Shown here piece by piece: positions 1-16,208 of a stretch of DNA of 32,174 nucleotides (within the stretch, counting starts at the first letter, position 1; the number at the start of each line of letters is the position of its first letter). The stretch is from Ministeria vibrans ATCC 50519. Lineage: Eukaryota; Opisthokonta; Filasterea. The notes under the pieces are model-generated. The model was not told where the DNA came from and searched no databases. It saw only the letters and a list, made by a program, of their open reading frames with translations. The DNA is taken from NCBI GenBank assembly GCA_943704425.1, contig CALSCP010001405.1:31762-63935 (forward strand), in the 5' to 3' direction. The position numbers and the translations under genes are program-made.

Positions 1-113
1 GGGGGATAACGGATTGGGGTTGGGAGGGTGAATCACTGGGTAGAATTACTTTTGAAGTTCGACTTGTTTAATTTTTCTCCATTTTTTCTTCTTTTTTAGT
101 TCTCCTTTTGTAA

Positions 114-119
114 TTTATT
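114..119 (-). promoter_or_regulatory. Possible polyadenylation signal of the forkhead gene
   Basis: The plus strand reads TTTATT, which is AATAAA on the minus strand, about 137 nt past the forkhead stop codon. If used, the 3' UTR would carry the adjacent long CT/GA microsatellite. The rest of bases 1-255 shows no coding potential. Confidence 0.4.
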
Positions 120-126
120 GATGTTC

Positions 127-226
<100 letters not shown>

Positions 227-255
227 TAAATTCGTTGTGCGCGTGACGCAATTGT

Positions 256-2911
<2,656 letters not shown>

Positions 2912-3159
2912 CAAAAATATTGTTTTTTTTTTGTTAATTATTTCACGACTATTAATTCTGTGAATACACACTGACTCATTGTTCATTGATTGGCACTCAT
3001 TGTTCAATTTTCATTCATGTAATGATGTAAATCCTGTTGTTGGAGTGTCAAGACTCACGTGGTCTTTGACTCATATCTCATGTTTATTATCTAACGACAA
3101 TAATAATTCACTTATCAGAAATATAATATTTAGTCACACCACACACACACACACACACG
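2912..3159. promoter_or_regulatory. Divergent intergenic region, forkhead gene / DUF2039 gene
   Basis: There are 248 nt between the two start codons, so both promoters must lie here or overlap. It is AT-rich and ends in a (CA)n run (about 3138-3158) that directly abuts the ATG at 3160. I see no clear TATA box or factor site. Confidence 0.6.
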
Positions 3160-4055
3160 ATGCCGCGAGGATCGTCGAATGGGAAACGCAAACAGCATCA
3201 GAACAAGACTGCGTTCAATCCAGTCAAGCATGGCGATTCCAAAGCCCAGAAAGTTCTCAACACTCCCATTGAAAAGGTAAGCGACCCTCTTCGCCATGAG
3301 TTCACTGGCTTCTGACGCGCCTTGCTTCGTCCGCATGCGGCCGTGTCTCCCGATGCACTGGTGTGTGCAGGTGTGCCGACCGTGCGCGGATATTATCCAG
3401 TGGAAGAAGCAGTTCAAGCGATACAAGGCACGGACGATTCCCGGCTCGTGTCTCGTGTGTCACGAAAAGAAAGTGGTAGGCGCAAGCACAGAGGGCACTG
3501 CGCGCCCCACGCACACTCACACACACTCACACACACACCCCCCATGGGCATGGGCTGGCCATTACTCCGTCGTCCTCACCGCGTTTTTCTCCTTCTTTCC
3601 GTCTGCAATGCGCTCTCACTCACTCACTCACTCACTCACTCACTCACTCACTCACTCTACCTCTCTCTCTGGCACAGTTCTTTGCGTACCATGTCTTGTG
3701 CCAGGGCTGTGCAAGTGCCGCCAAAGTGTGTGCCAAGTGTCGCAAGTCGTCAGAGCTTGTCCCAGACGCACCCCGGCCCGAAGTGGAAGTGGACAAGGAA
3801 CGCGAACTGATCATGCGCGAAATGAGTGAGCGCGAGCGACGGACCTTTTTGAGGAAACTTGCGCGTGAAGCGGAAGCCGCAGAGGCAGCCGAGAAGGGCG
3901 AGCTGGAAGGGATAGAGGACACACTTGAAGGGGTTACAGTGGACGAGAAGGAAGACGACGACGATGAAGAAGAAGAAGAAGAGGAGGAGGAGGAGGAGGA
4001 GGAGGAGGAGGAGGAAGAGGAAGGCGATGCGCGCAAGGTTAAATTTGCACAATAG
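3160..4055 (+). CDS. C9orf85: C9orf85-type (DUF2039) zinc-binding protein with acidic tail
   Basis: Three exons, 3160-3276, 3371-3475 and 3678-4055, all phase 0, give 199 aa. The start matches the family: a basic N-terminus (GKRKQHQNKTAF). Four CxxC pairs follow at Cys41/44, 66/69, 82/85 and 92/95 in the family order, with KYK-like and YHVLC motifs between them. They very probably bind two zinc ions. After residue 100 there is a charged helix (RELIMREMSERERRTFLRKL) and then a run of about 20 acidic residues encoded by GAA/GAG repeats. That tail makes the protein much longer than the human homologue. The molecular function of the family is not established to my knowledge. The gene is convergent with CIR1, with 54 nt between stops. 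Confidence 0.9.
3614..3656. repeat. (CACT)n microsatellite in intron 2 of the DUF2039 gene
   Basis: About ten CACT units, followed by CT-rich sequence, lead directly into the 3' splice site at 3677. The repeat is pyrimidine-rich on the transcribed sense strand. Confidence 0.95.
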
Positions 4056-4109
4056 AAAAAATAGTTTGAGAGAGATTCACTTGTATACAACACACTTTTT
4101 TTTCATTTA

Positions 4110-5474
4110 TTACACATCGCGATCTTTGTGTCGCTCGGTTGATTCCTTATAGTAATTGTAGCGACTTCTGCGCGACTCGGGCGCACCACTGTGAGAGTGC
4201 CAGTCGGTGTGTCCCTCACTTGTCGTTGTACTTTCTCTCTTCTTCTTCTTATGCCTCCGCCTCTCGTCTTCTTCTTCGTCTCGTTGGTGCTGTTCGTCAC
4301 GTTCCTCTTCCTCTCTCGTCCGCTTCTTCTTCTTCTTACTCTTCTTACTCTTCTTCTGCTTTGCGTCTCTCTTTGACGCTCTGCCTCTCTCGTCACTCTC
4401 ATTTGGTTCCCTTCCCATTTGCTCATCCAGTTTGCGAAACAACCGTCGCTTTTCGGCCGTCGAGAGCGATCGAATAAACGCCATGTCACTCATTCCCGAC
4501 TGCACAGCCAATCGCATTGCCCGCACAAGTCCATTGCCCGTTCGCTCGCCCGTTCGCACTCGCTCTGCCGCGTCTTCCGACTCCGACTCCGAGTCTGACT
4601 CGGACACTCGTCGCTCCTCTTCCTCTTCGTCAACCAACTGCTGGTTTGCCATGCGCGGATCCACCACGCGTTGACCCAGTGCCGTTGCCTTAAGCGTGAG
4701 TCCGTGGCTCTTGCGCATGTCCACCATGAGCTGCAGTGGATCCATAAACGCCGGACGCGATGCTTCGCCGTCCCCCTTGAGCTGTCCGTAGCGTGCGCAC
4801 TCCCGATCCGTGTGGATGTGTCCCCGCACGCCGCATGCGTGGCACTTCATTGTGCGTGTCCACTCTTTGCCAAACGGCTTGTCGCGTACCGTCTCGAGTG
4901 CCTCGGTGAACCGTCCGGCGCGCGGCGCCACTCGCTCGACTCCTTGCTCCTCCTCCTCCGCCCCATCCTCCTCCTGCCGCTGCGGTCGGCTCTCTCGTTG
5001 CGCAAACAAGCTCAACTCGGGCGCATCTCGGTCGTCCGCGTCCCCGCCATCCTCACGACTGCGCTGCTGTCGACGCAGCTTCTCTCGCTCTTGAGCGGCG
5101 TCAAAGCCAGGCGGCACTTGATACATAAAGCGCACCGATTGCGCCAGTCGCATCTTTTCTCGCTCCTTCTCGTCTGTGCTGCACGCAAGCCGTGTCTCAA
5201 AGGTTGCCTAGCAGCGAAACAGGGTAGGGGGTAAGCGGGGAAGGAGACAACAAGAGAGAGAGAGAGAGAATCCATTACCTGTTCCTTCTCAAAATCCTTT
5301 TGCATTTCCTTCGCGCGCCTCGTATTGTCACGCTCCTCTTCCTCGGCCATCCACACACGTCTTACATTGTCCAGACGTTGTGGATGAAACCATTTGTGAC
5401 ACTTCGTTGACAATGTAAGTTCGAGTCAAAAAATAAATTAATATCAAAAGTACCATAAATTTCCCAATCGACAT
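4110..5474 (-). CDS. CIR1: CIR1 homologue (corepressor interacting with RBPJ / splicing-associated)
   Basis: Three exons on the minus strand, 5474-5454 (21 nt), 5401-5279 and 5207-4110, give 413 aa. The larger exon 2 has no in-frame ATG before a stop. A 7-codon first exon (MSIGKFM) joined to CHKWFHP restores the N-terminal FMC..FHP pattern of CIR1. The CIR_N motif continues with NVRRVWMAEE, then FMYQVPPG, and then DKPFG just before a zinc knuckle (Cys170, Cys173, His178, Cys185, spacing CX2CX4HX6C as in human CIR1). The block FIRSLSTAEKRRLFRKL is also conserved. The C-terminus is Lys/Arg/Glu/Ser-rich, like the RS-type tail of the family. CIR1 acts in the nucleus in transcriptional repression and is linked to spliceosomes. 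The start is 187 nt from the divergent methyltransferase start. Confidence 0.92.
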
Positions 5475-5661
5475 GGCGAGCGAAAGTAGTCAGTAGTGAG
5501 TAGTTTGGATGTAAGTCGATAGTTGTAACACGATATAACAAACAAAAAAATGATTGATCATTGAACAAATTCAACAAAAACTAAAATTTCACTTTTCTAA
5601 GTCAACTTGAATAGAAAAACACCCAGGTGACCGACGTCTAACACGCTATACATATACCAAA
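5475..5661. promoter_or_regulatory. Divergent intergenic region, CIR1 / methyltransferase
   Basis: These 187 AT-rich nucleotides separate the two start codons and must hold both core promoters and 5' UTRs. No recognisable motif stands out. Confidence 0.55.
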
Positions 5662-6570
5662 ATGAGCTGCACTGAAGGACAACACACCGGCGGTACTGTC
5701 TGGTAAGTGGTTTTTTATTTTTTGACATTTTGATCGCAATTCATCCTTGATCACGTTATTCACGCCGCCCGCCTCCCCTCTGATTATTTTGATTCGCTTC
5801 CTTGACAAATACACTGTGTAACATGGACGGCCAGCTGTGGTACACGAACCATTGCCCAAACACACTCCGTTGAGCTCTACGCGACTGTCATGTGTTGCGC
5901 GTTTATTTGGTGTTTATTTCCCGAATGAGCCGTCGCTCGTGCGCTCGTCTGCCTCGCGCACATGTGTGTTTGCTCTATTTGTGTGCATACCGCGCCGAAT
6001 GCACTGCTCTCGGCGCTGAATAGCCCGTTTTCCGCCACATCGTGATTTTTGGTTGTCTTTTTTTCTACTGCTCCATCTCACGGCGTCTGTACGCGCCGAC
6101 TCCACCTGATCCGTGTTCAATGGCACGTAACACACTGCGCCCCAGCGAATGGGCGCGTCCCTGGTGCCTCCTAAGGCCCTTTTGACTCTCATGCATGACT
6201 TTTTGTCCTTTGGTCCCTTTTTTTTGTCTTTTTTTCTCTCTCTTCTGTCTGTCATTGTTTAGTCCTCTCACACACCCCACACGCTTTTTTTGGACTTAAA
6301 TGACATTGCATGGTGGTGTGCGTTCTTCTTGTTGTCTTATTCTTCTTTGAAGCGCATCTGACGTTTTTTTTTTGACACTCTCTTTTGTTTCCTTCTTCTT
6401 CAGGACTGATCATTACGGTCGTCTTGCTGAGACACCCTCGACCTCCGCCTCGAAAGACGACGTAAGTTTTTGTCTAGTAGCGAATCACAATGTCATTCAT
6501 TTGATACTCTCTCTCTCTCTCTCTATCACTTTGTTTCTCTCTCCTTTCTCTCTCTATCACTTTGTTTCTT

Positions 6571-6652
<82 letters not shown>

Positions 6653-7378
6653 CTTTGTTTCTCTTCTTTCTCTCTCTCTATCACTTTGTTTCTCTTCTTT
6701 CTCTCTCTTGACTCGCTTTAGGTTCCTCTTCATGCTGTTGCGGGCTGGTGGGACGTGCCCACCGAGGTGTGGAACGAGTATGTGATGGACGTGGTGGACG
6801 GAAGATTAAAAGGCGGCGAGAAGGTGTTTGATGCGGGCTGTGGTGTGCTTGCCTTCCTCTCGGCGGTGCACAAGCAGTTGCCTGGCGGCCTGGATGCCGC
6901 CGGCATGGACGGAGCGTCTGCTGTGATCACCCAGTTGCAAGAGGAACTGGCGCCTCGACTGGGCTTCCAGCCGTCCAACTTCCACTGCGGTCTTCTGCCC
7001 GAGGGTGTCGCAGTCATCCCCAATGCAAACTTTGACGGGTGCGTGTGCCACAGTGTCTTCCAGTACCTCACAAAAGAGGCGGCGGAGAAGAGTGTCTTTG
7101 AGATGCTCCGCGTGACGAAACCGGGCGGTGTGGTCATCATCGCCGACGTGTGCGACGAGGCGACCAAGGAGGTGCAGGAGCGATGGATGGAGGCGCACTT
7201 TGAGCGTGAGTCGATCAACTACGGCGAGTCCCTCCCACGCCACACATACTACTCCAAGGCCTGGTTTGACCGTTTCATCACGCCGGAGGGCGCTGCTTCT
7301 CTCAGCATCCGTCATGTCCAGACCGAGGGCTACGTCCGTCGCATTCACCGTTTCTGCGTTTACCTCACAAAGGCCTGA
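5662..7378 (+). CDS. SAM-dependent methyltransferase (class I fold, substrate unknown)
   Basis: Three exons, 5662-5702, 6404-6461 and 6722-7378, give 251 aa with frame kept at both joins. The Rossmann-type SAM-binding motif I is VFDAGCGVLAF (about 68-78). An acidic motif II region (AAGMDGAS, 92-99), FDGCVCHSVFQYL (about 137-149) and the post-IV strand LRVTKPGGVVIIADV (about 162-176) follow, as in class I small-molecule or UbiE-like methyltransferases. There is no signal peptide or membrane segment. The first 50 residues match no family I recognise. Intron 1 is unusually long here (701 nt) and holds only weak frames. Intron 2 contains the CTATCACTTTG minisatellite. The substrate cannot be inferred. 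Confidence 0.85.
6508..6715 (+). repeat. (CT)n tract with four copies of a CTATCACTTTG minisatellite
   Basis: The core CTATCACTTTG, followed by TTTCT, occurs at 6523, 6554, 6647 and 6678, separated by CT runs. The longest run is at about 6572-6646. It fills most of intron 2 of the methyltransferase gene, up to the acceptor at 6721. Related copies lie in the phospholipase C and CLK introns. Confidence 0.95.
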
Positions 7379-7650
7379 ACACACAGACAAAATTTAATCA
7401 TTCTTTTCCCTATCGTTATGTAAGAATTTTTTGCAGTACAACACCGTTTACTTCCTCTCTTGTTCTGTAACATACGACTAAACGCATCGATACAATTATC
7501 CATCCGGCGAACAATAAGCCGACGCCCGACAACAAGTCTAAAGCATCCAAACATTTTGAAAGATCGCAATCTAATTATTAAATTATTTCTAATAATAATT
7601 TAATATAATTAATTTTTGCTTCTTTCACCCCCACTTCCCTTCCCTTGACA
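7379..7650. other. Tandem intergenic region, methyltransferase / ATG18
   Basis: There are 272 nt between the methyltransferase stop and the ATG18 start. It ends in a pyrimidine-rich stretch just before the ATG. No further gene or RNA is visible. Confidence 0.5.
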
Positions 7651-7730
7651 ATGAACTTGTCCTCCGCCGGAGCACCGGAAAAAGATCTCCTTTACGCGGG
7701 TTTCAACCAAGATTTATCGTACGCTGTTTT

Positions 7731-7774
<44 letters not shown>

Positions 7775-8243
7775 TCCCTCTCTCTGCGTCCTTGCGCCCC
7801 TGTTCATTCTCAACTGTTCCCCTGGCACTGCCTCTCTCTATACACCATGCGCCCCTTACTCTCTCGCGGTCGTTTTGTGCCCTGACACTCACATTTTCGT
7901 TTGTGGGTCGATTTCAAGTTCAACACTTTGCTTTTTCTTCGTTTTCTAGATGTCTGACAGTCGGCACTCGCAAGGGATACAGACTCTTCCATTGCGACCC
8001 GTTCAAGCCATGCCATTTGAATGGTACGTTGAAAGCATTAACAGCTCAAGTGACGTTTTTTCCGACACAAAAAAAATTTAATACTGTGTCGACATTTTTC
8101 GAGTTCACTCGTTTGTGCCTCACACTGAGCATCATTGTAGACGAGGGAGGCACCAGTGCTGTTGAAATGCTCTTCTGTACCTCTCTGGTAAGTTGAATCG
8201 CCGCCACCGTCTGTGTCTTATTTTCGTTGGTCGGTCGACTGGT

Positions 8244-8275
<32 letters not shown>

Positions 8276-8605
8276 GTGAAACGTCATTTTGCTCTACGCA
8301 CACGCTTTACACGGCGGTGTGGGCGGCATGTGGGATACAGAGAGCAGAAGGCGGATGGTTCTGTGAGAGCGAGCGAGCGAGTGTGAGTGAGTGAGCGAGT
8401 GATGGGTTTGTCTTGTGTGTTCGTGCAGATAGTGCGTGTTGGCAGTGGCGAGCAGGCGCACCAGTCGCCCCGGCGCGTCCAGGTCGCCAACACCAAGCGC
8501 CAGAGCGTCATTTGCGAGCTTCCCTTCCAAGACTCTGTGCTTGCCGTCAGGGTACGCTGCACAGGCCGTTGGTTGTGTGACTCTTTGTCCTTTTGCTGAC
8601 CTGCG

Positions 8606-8636
<31 letters not shown>

Positions 8637-8808
8637 CGAACAGGTCAACCGAAAACGATTGGTGGCAGTTTTGGAAGAGCGCGTGCACGTCTTTGACATT
8701 GGCAACATGAAACTTGTCCACACCATTCTGACTCCATGGTAAGGCCGAGGAGTATAGTGTCAAGGAGAAGATATTTATGCGGTGCTATGTTTTGTTTTTG
8801 TTTTTTTT

Positions 8809-8846
<38 letters not shown>

Positions 8847-10721
8847 CTGCATCAGGCGCAATCCGTTGGGCTTGTGCGCACTCTCTCCCAATTCCGATGC
8901 CAGTTACCTTGCCTACCCATTCAGTTCGACCACAGGCGAGTTTGTTATCTTTGACACGATGAACAGTGAGTCGATGAGCGTCATTGCGGCCCACGAAACA
9001 CCCATTGTACGTGAGTATCAGTTTTAATTATAAGCTCTTGATTCTCTACTTATTTTCTTAATATCATTTTGTTTCTGGTTTTAGTCTGCAATGGCATTCA
9101 ACTACACTGGAACACTTCTCGCAACAGCATCGCAAAAAGGAACAGTCATTCGTGTCTGGTCTGTGCCTGAGGTAAAAGATTTTTGACAAAGAAGATATTT
9201 GTGTTTATTTTAATTATTTTATTGTGTTTTTAGGGCAAAAAGATTCTTCAGTTCCGTCGAGGCACATATGCAGCGACTGTCTTCTCGCTGTCGTTTGATA
9301 TCCACTCGCGGTTTCTCACGTGCTGCTCCGACAGTGACACAGTCCATGTGTTCCGACTCGTTGACGAGCAAGAGCAACAAGAGGAAAAGGTATACATGTC
9401 TTCTAAGAGTGTTGTGTATGCGTGTGTGAATGTCATTCTGTATGATTTTGTGATATTTGTATACTTATACTCTCTCTTGTTTTTTATAATAATGATTTTA
9501 TAGCGCAATCAGGGTTATTTGTCGTACGCAATGAACTTTGCGACGTCCTACCTTCCGACTACCGTAGCGGACATGTGGAGTCCCTACCGCAACCATGCCT
9601 TTGCCAAGCTGCCCTGTGGTGCAGGAAAGAAAGGGGGTAAGACCGAGCGCAGTGGATGCTCTTGCATTGTTTTTTTTTATCATTATTCTCACTGACTCGT
9701 TCTCTCCGCTCACCATCGGTTGTTTAGTGTGTGCGTTGGTGAACACGGGAGGTGGCAAGGACGAACAGCCGCTGTTGATGGTGGTTCTCGACACGGGCAC
9801 TGTCTACCAGTTCAAGTTTGATGTGGTCAATGGTGGTGAGTGTACGCTCGACAGTCAGCACAGGTATTCAAAAATTTTGTCGTACTTTAAACACGTTTTT
9901 TATTCATATAAATTTAATATTATTGTTTTACAATTCGTTTTTCTCTTTTTTATTCTTTGTATTTTGTAGTGTTCTTGGAGATATGTCGATTGAGGAACTG
10001 CCCATGACGGCGAACAAGACAGTCTCACGCGCGGCCGCCATGCGAATGGAAGTGGCAAAACAGCGCACGACGGAGGCCATGAGTACACGACCTACTGTGC
10101 CAACCAACACCATAGCACCGCATCCCATCTCTACCGTGACCACTGCCACTGCCGCACTGACTGTCACAGAGCAGACAGCCGTGCTGCCTCCGCACACCAA
10201 GGGAGCAGATGCCACAAGTACTACCACCAGTGGGGTCTCGCCCTTCTCGTCGTATGCCACTGCCACCTCGTCGGGTCTCTCTCCCGACACACTCAAGCCT
10301 ACAACATCGGCATCGTCACAGCCATCTTCACTCCTTCCCGCACAGCTCATCCCCGAACCGGCCACTGCTGCCGAGACTGCCGCAGCGCAGGCACACGCCA
10401 AGCAAGCGATCGAGGACAAGGCACTGCCGCCACTGCCACAGTTGGACGAAGGAAATGTCGAGGAAATGGACACGGGTGGAATGGATTTGGAGGCGAGTGT
10501 CCTCAACGCAACAACAGTATGAAAAAGCCAAAGTTTGATTCTGACTTATTAATTTGTTTTTTTTCTTTTATTTTGCTCTTTCTCCTTTCTCATAGGAAAA
10601 CTTTTCAGCAGTTCTCTCCAAATTCCAACGAATTGACTCACACGAACGACCGAGCGACGTACACGAAGACGACGACGACGAGGACGACGATGACGATGAT
10701 GATGACATCAATGATCTTTGA
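7651..10721 (+). CDS. ATG18: WIPI/ATG18 family PI3P-binding autophagy beta-propeller
   Basis: Twelve exons: 7651-7718, 7950-8023, 8141-8187, 8429-8551, 8644-8738, 8856-9006, 9085-9171, 9234-9389, 9504-9636, 9728-9863, 9970-10516, 10596-10721. They give 580 aa, every junction in frame. The protein follows WIPI2 closely: [57 protein letters not shown], then the diagnostic FRRG at 222-225 that binds PI3P and PI(3,5)P2. TSYLP and GGEC follow. These proteins fold as seven-bladed propellers and recruit the ATG16/ATG5-ATG12 machinery to the phagophore. Beyond residue 360 lies an Ala/Thr/Ser/Pro-rich tail of about 215 residues ending in an acidic poly-Asp run and INDL, which is lineage-specific. Introns contain CT, poly-A, GT and poly-T repeats. 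A polyadenylation signal (AATAAA) follows near 10831. Confidence 0.96.
8245..8274 (+). repeat. Poly-A tract (30) followed by CGTG
   Basis: A homopolymer in intron 3 of the ATG18 gene, ending in CGTGAAACG. The poly-A is on the sense strand, unlike most tracts in this window. Confidence 0.95.
8810..8846 (+). repeat. Poly-T tract (37) at an ATG18 3' splice site
   Basis: An uninterrupted T run ends about nine nt before the acceptor AG (8854-8855) of exon 6 and serves as an extreme polypyrimidine tract. Confidence 0.95.
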
Positions 10722-10975
10722 GAAGGAGAGACAGAGAGACAGAGAGACAGAACGAAGCGAACAAAAACTAACTCTATTCTATTATTCACTTTCACTTTTT
10801 GATATGAATGCACAACGAGAGTAGTATACAAATAAAAAATAATAATCTCCAAATTAATCCTCATCATACTTGAAAATAAACACACAAAAAGTCGAATTGT
10901 ACTCTCACTCAAACGCACACACACAAAATGTAAACAGTGCTAGCTCCTTTCATCTCTCTCCTCTCTCTCTCTCTC
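10722..10975. other. Convergent intergenic region, ATG18 / USP7
   Basis: These 254 nt hold the 3' UTRs of both genes. The plus strand has AATAAA near 10831 for ATG18. A CT run lies at about 10958-10977 next to the USP7 stop. No other gene is visible. Confidence 0.6.
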
Positions 10976-14431
<3,456 letters not shown>

Positions 14432-14439
14432 NNNNNNNN
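14432..14439. other. Assembly gap (8 N)
   Basis: Eight ambiguous bases. The USP7 upstream intron lies to the left, and an unrelated plus-strand coding region already in mid-gene lies to the right. True size and correctness of the join are unknown. Confidence 0.99.
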
Positions 14440-15405
14440 TACGCGGATCTCAGTTCGTTATCGAGCCGCCGTTGCGTTTGCTGCTGGAGGAGAACGCCAA
14501 GGCACCGCGTACCTTCTTCATCACAATGCGAGATGAGGACGCGTCCAAGTGGTGTCGCGTCAAGGACGAAACAGCGAGGGCGCTGACGTTCCTGTGGCAG
14601 CAGCACTTCAAGCTGCACCTGTGCTGCGAGTACAGTGACAGCATCCACGTTTGTGGCGAGCCGTACGACCTCACGTTCAACCGCCATGGCCTGCGCACGC
14701 TCTTCCGCGGTGCCAACACAAGGTGATGAGCATCATAGCCACTAGCGGACGCTGGTGCGCGGATCGGCGCCAATGCGGCCGACGCTGCAGACTTTGCCCC
14801 TTGGGCGGGTCTTGCGGCCACCGTCGCTGTCGCTGCCCTGCGCCATCTCATTAACGACCACTCTTCCTTTGAAGGTAAAGATCAATCCCAAATAATAGTA
14901 CACCGTTTCACTTTATTGCATCCCCAGCCGTCATGACGGTTGCGCTTGCCAAGGACACGCAGCTACGTACCGCGACAGCAGCTCTCTCCGACGAAACACA
15001 GCGCGAGACGTGGGATGCAGACTCAGACAACCACGACACACTCACTCGGCTGCTGTGCCAACTCGACCCAGAAGAGGGCTGGCGTGGCCTGCGCCCGGTC
15101 GCGTATACAGATGGCCGGGTTGCGTTCATGTGTGAAGCCCACCGAGCTGAGTCGCGTCTCCGTGGCCAGCTCCTCCCTGAGACGGGTGTATAATAACAAT
15201 TTTTACAGTACAATGAAATGGTTCAATGTATTCATTCTCTCTTCATTCTGATTCTGATCTAGTCACGCCAATGAATGAAAATGGTCAACAGAAACGCAGC
15301 CGCTTCGATTTTGGATTGGAAAAGAACTCGCCTGTCGACTGGGGTGAGACGCAGGCGACCACCGTTGGTGACTGGGGTAATCTGGTAGAAGTCGTTCATG
15401 GGTGA
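14440..15405 (+). CDS. Unrecognised protein, 3' part; 5' end lost in the gap
   Basis: Coding begins directly at the gap. Supported exons are 14440-14709, 14791-14874 (or from 14746), 14928-15185 and 15263-15405. The last two introns (14875-14927 and 15186-15262) have good GT..AG ends and keep frame, and the stop is at 15403. Readable pieces include FVIEPPLRLLLEENAKAPRT, LTFLWQQHFKLHLCCEYSD, an Ala-rich hydrophobic stretch (APWAGLAATVAVAALRHLI), WRGLRPVAYTDGRVAFMCEAH and DWGNLVEVVHG at the end. The GL..V..TDGR..F.C..H pattern vaguely resembles the C-terminal tails of large Roc/LRR or kinase proteins, but I do not claim that family. Frame is interrupted by three stops (TGA TGA TAG) near 14724-14738. 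These need an intron (36 or 81 nt with a weak GTGCCA donor), or a sequencing error or pseudogene. Confidence 0.6.
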
Positions 15406-15491
15406 AATTAGTGAATAGATTTACGACTGTAGTCTCCTTGTGCTGCGAACACAATGGCCATGTTGTTCAATGTCAACGTCAATATTCGTGA

Positions 15492-16208
15492 TTACAGATC
15501 GCTCTCTGGTTCGCCCGCAATCATGTCGCTAACCACAACGACAGCGACTTGTGTACCTGCGCAAGTGAACGCCCCAACCATGGCTCCAGCGATATTCCCC
15601 AGGCCCGGTAGCACGGACCCAGCGGCGACCATCGCCCCAATGCAGCCAACAGTCTTGGCAGCACTTTCGGCGACACACTTCACACCCTCACAATTCGTCA
15701 TTTCATAAACCGTGCCTCCCACAACAAGGATTGGTCCAGCAGCGGGAACTTTGGTGATCAATGTAGACACCACTCCGCCAACAAAGGCTGAGGTAGCAAC
15801 GTCAGCAGCGTCGCCCTTGTCCAAACTTTCGCCGTCGGCCACTTTCTTGAGTTTCTTCGTCGCGGCAGTGACCGCTCCAAAGACAGCTCCATTGGCGGCA
15901 GCAGATCCATAGCCAGGAGTCTCGCCCTGAATCACCTTGTTTGCCTTTGCATCACGAGCGCTACTCGCTTTCGCAGCGGTGCCGGACCCTCTTGGCTGGG
16001 CCGTTGGGTTGTACGCGCGGTTGTTGGGGTTCATCGCGTTGCTGCGGGCCTTGTGGGAGCGCAGAGCTTGCGCAGCATCGTTGGCCCTGGGCGGCAAGAA
16101 ATGCAGCGAGGCAGTGTCTCCATCGTCCTCTCCCTCATCATCATTGTTGGCACGCGTCCCACTCACGATGGCTACGCACAGCACAAGAAGCCACAGACTG
16201 CGGCGCAT
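15492..16208 (-). CDS. Secreted glycine-rich hydrophobic protein (function unknown)
   Basis: A single-exon gene of 238 aa. The N-terminus is a clear signal peptide (MRRSLWLLVLCVAIVSGTRA, cleavage probably after TRA). An acidic, then Ala/Asn-rich hydrophilic segment (about 21-100) follows. The second half is strongly Gly/Ala/Val-rich with three or four helix-length stretches rich in GxxxG or small-residue spacing, such as GAVFGAVTAA, AFVGGVVSTLI, GPILVVGGTVY, GAMVAAGSVLPGLGNIAGAM and VAVVVVSDMIAG. Four cysteines in that half (NCEGVKC, GCIGA, FTCAG) could form two disulfides. This resembles glycine-zipper or membrane-inserting proteins, but no family was recognised and no activity should be assumed. 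It is intronless among intron-rich neighbours and convergent with the gene ending at 15405. Confidence 0.85.
   Translation of the reverse strand: MRRSLWLLVLCVAIVSGTRANNDDEGEDDGDTASLHFLPPRANDAAQALRSHKARSNAMNPNNRAYNPTAQPRGSGTAAKASSARDAKANKVIQGETPGYGSAAANGAVFGAVTAATKKLKKVADGESLDKGDAADVATSAFVGGVVSTLITKVPAAGPILVVGGTVYEMTNCEGVKCVAESAAKTVGCIGAMVAAGSVLPGLGNIAGAMVGAFTCAGTQVAVVVVSDMIAGEPESDL

Noticed and set aside
5914..6255. Lys/Arg-rich 113-codon minus-strand frame in the methyltransferase intron
   Set aside because: No conserved pattern or splice support; it arises from poly-T and CTT-rich DNA read in reverse.
7645..7650. Upstream TTG start for ATG18
   Set aside because: Eukaryotic gene; the ATG at 7651 gives MNLSS, matching the WIPI2 start.
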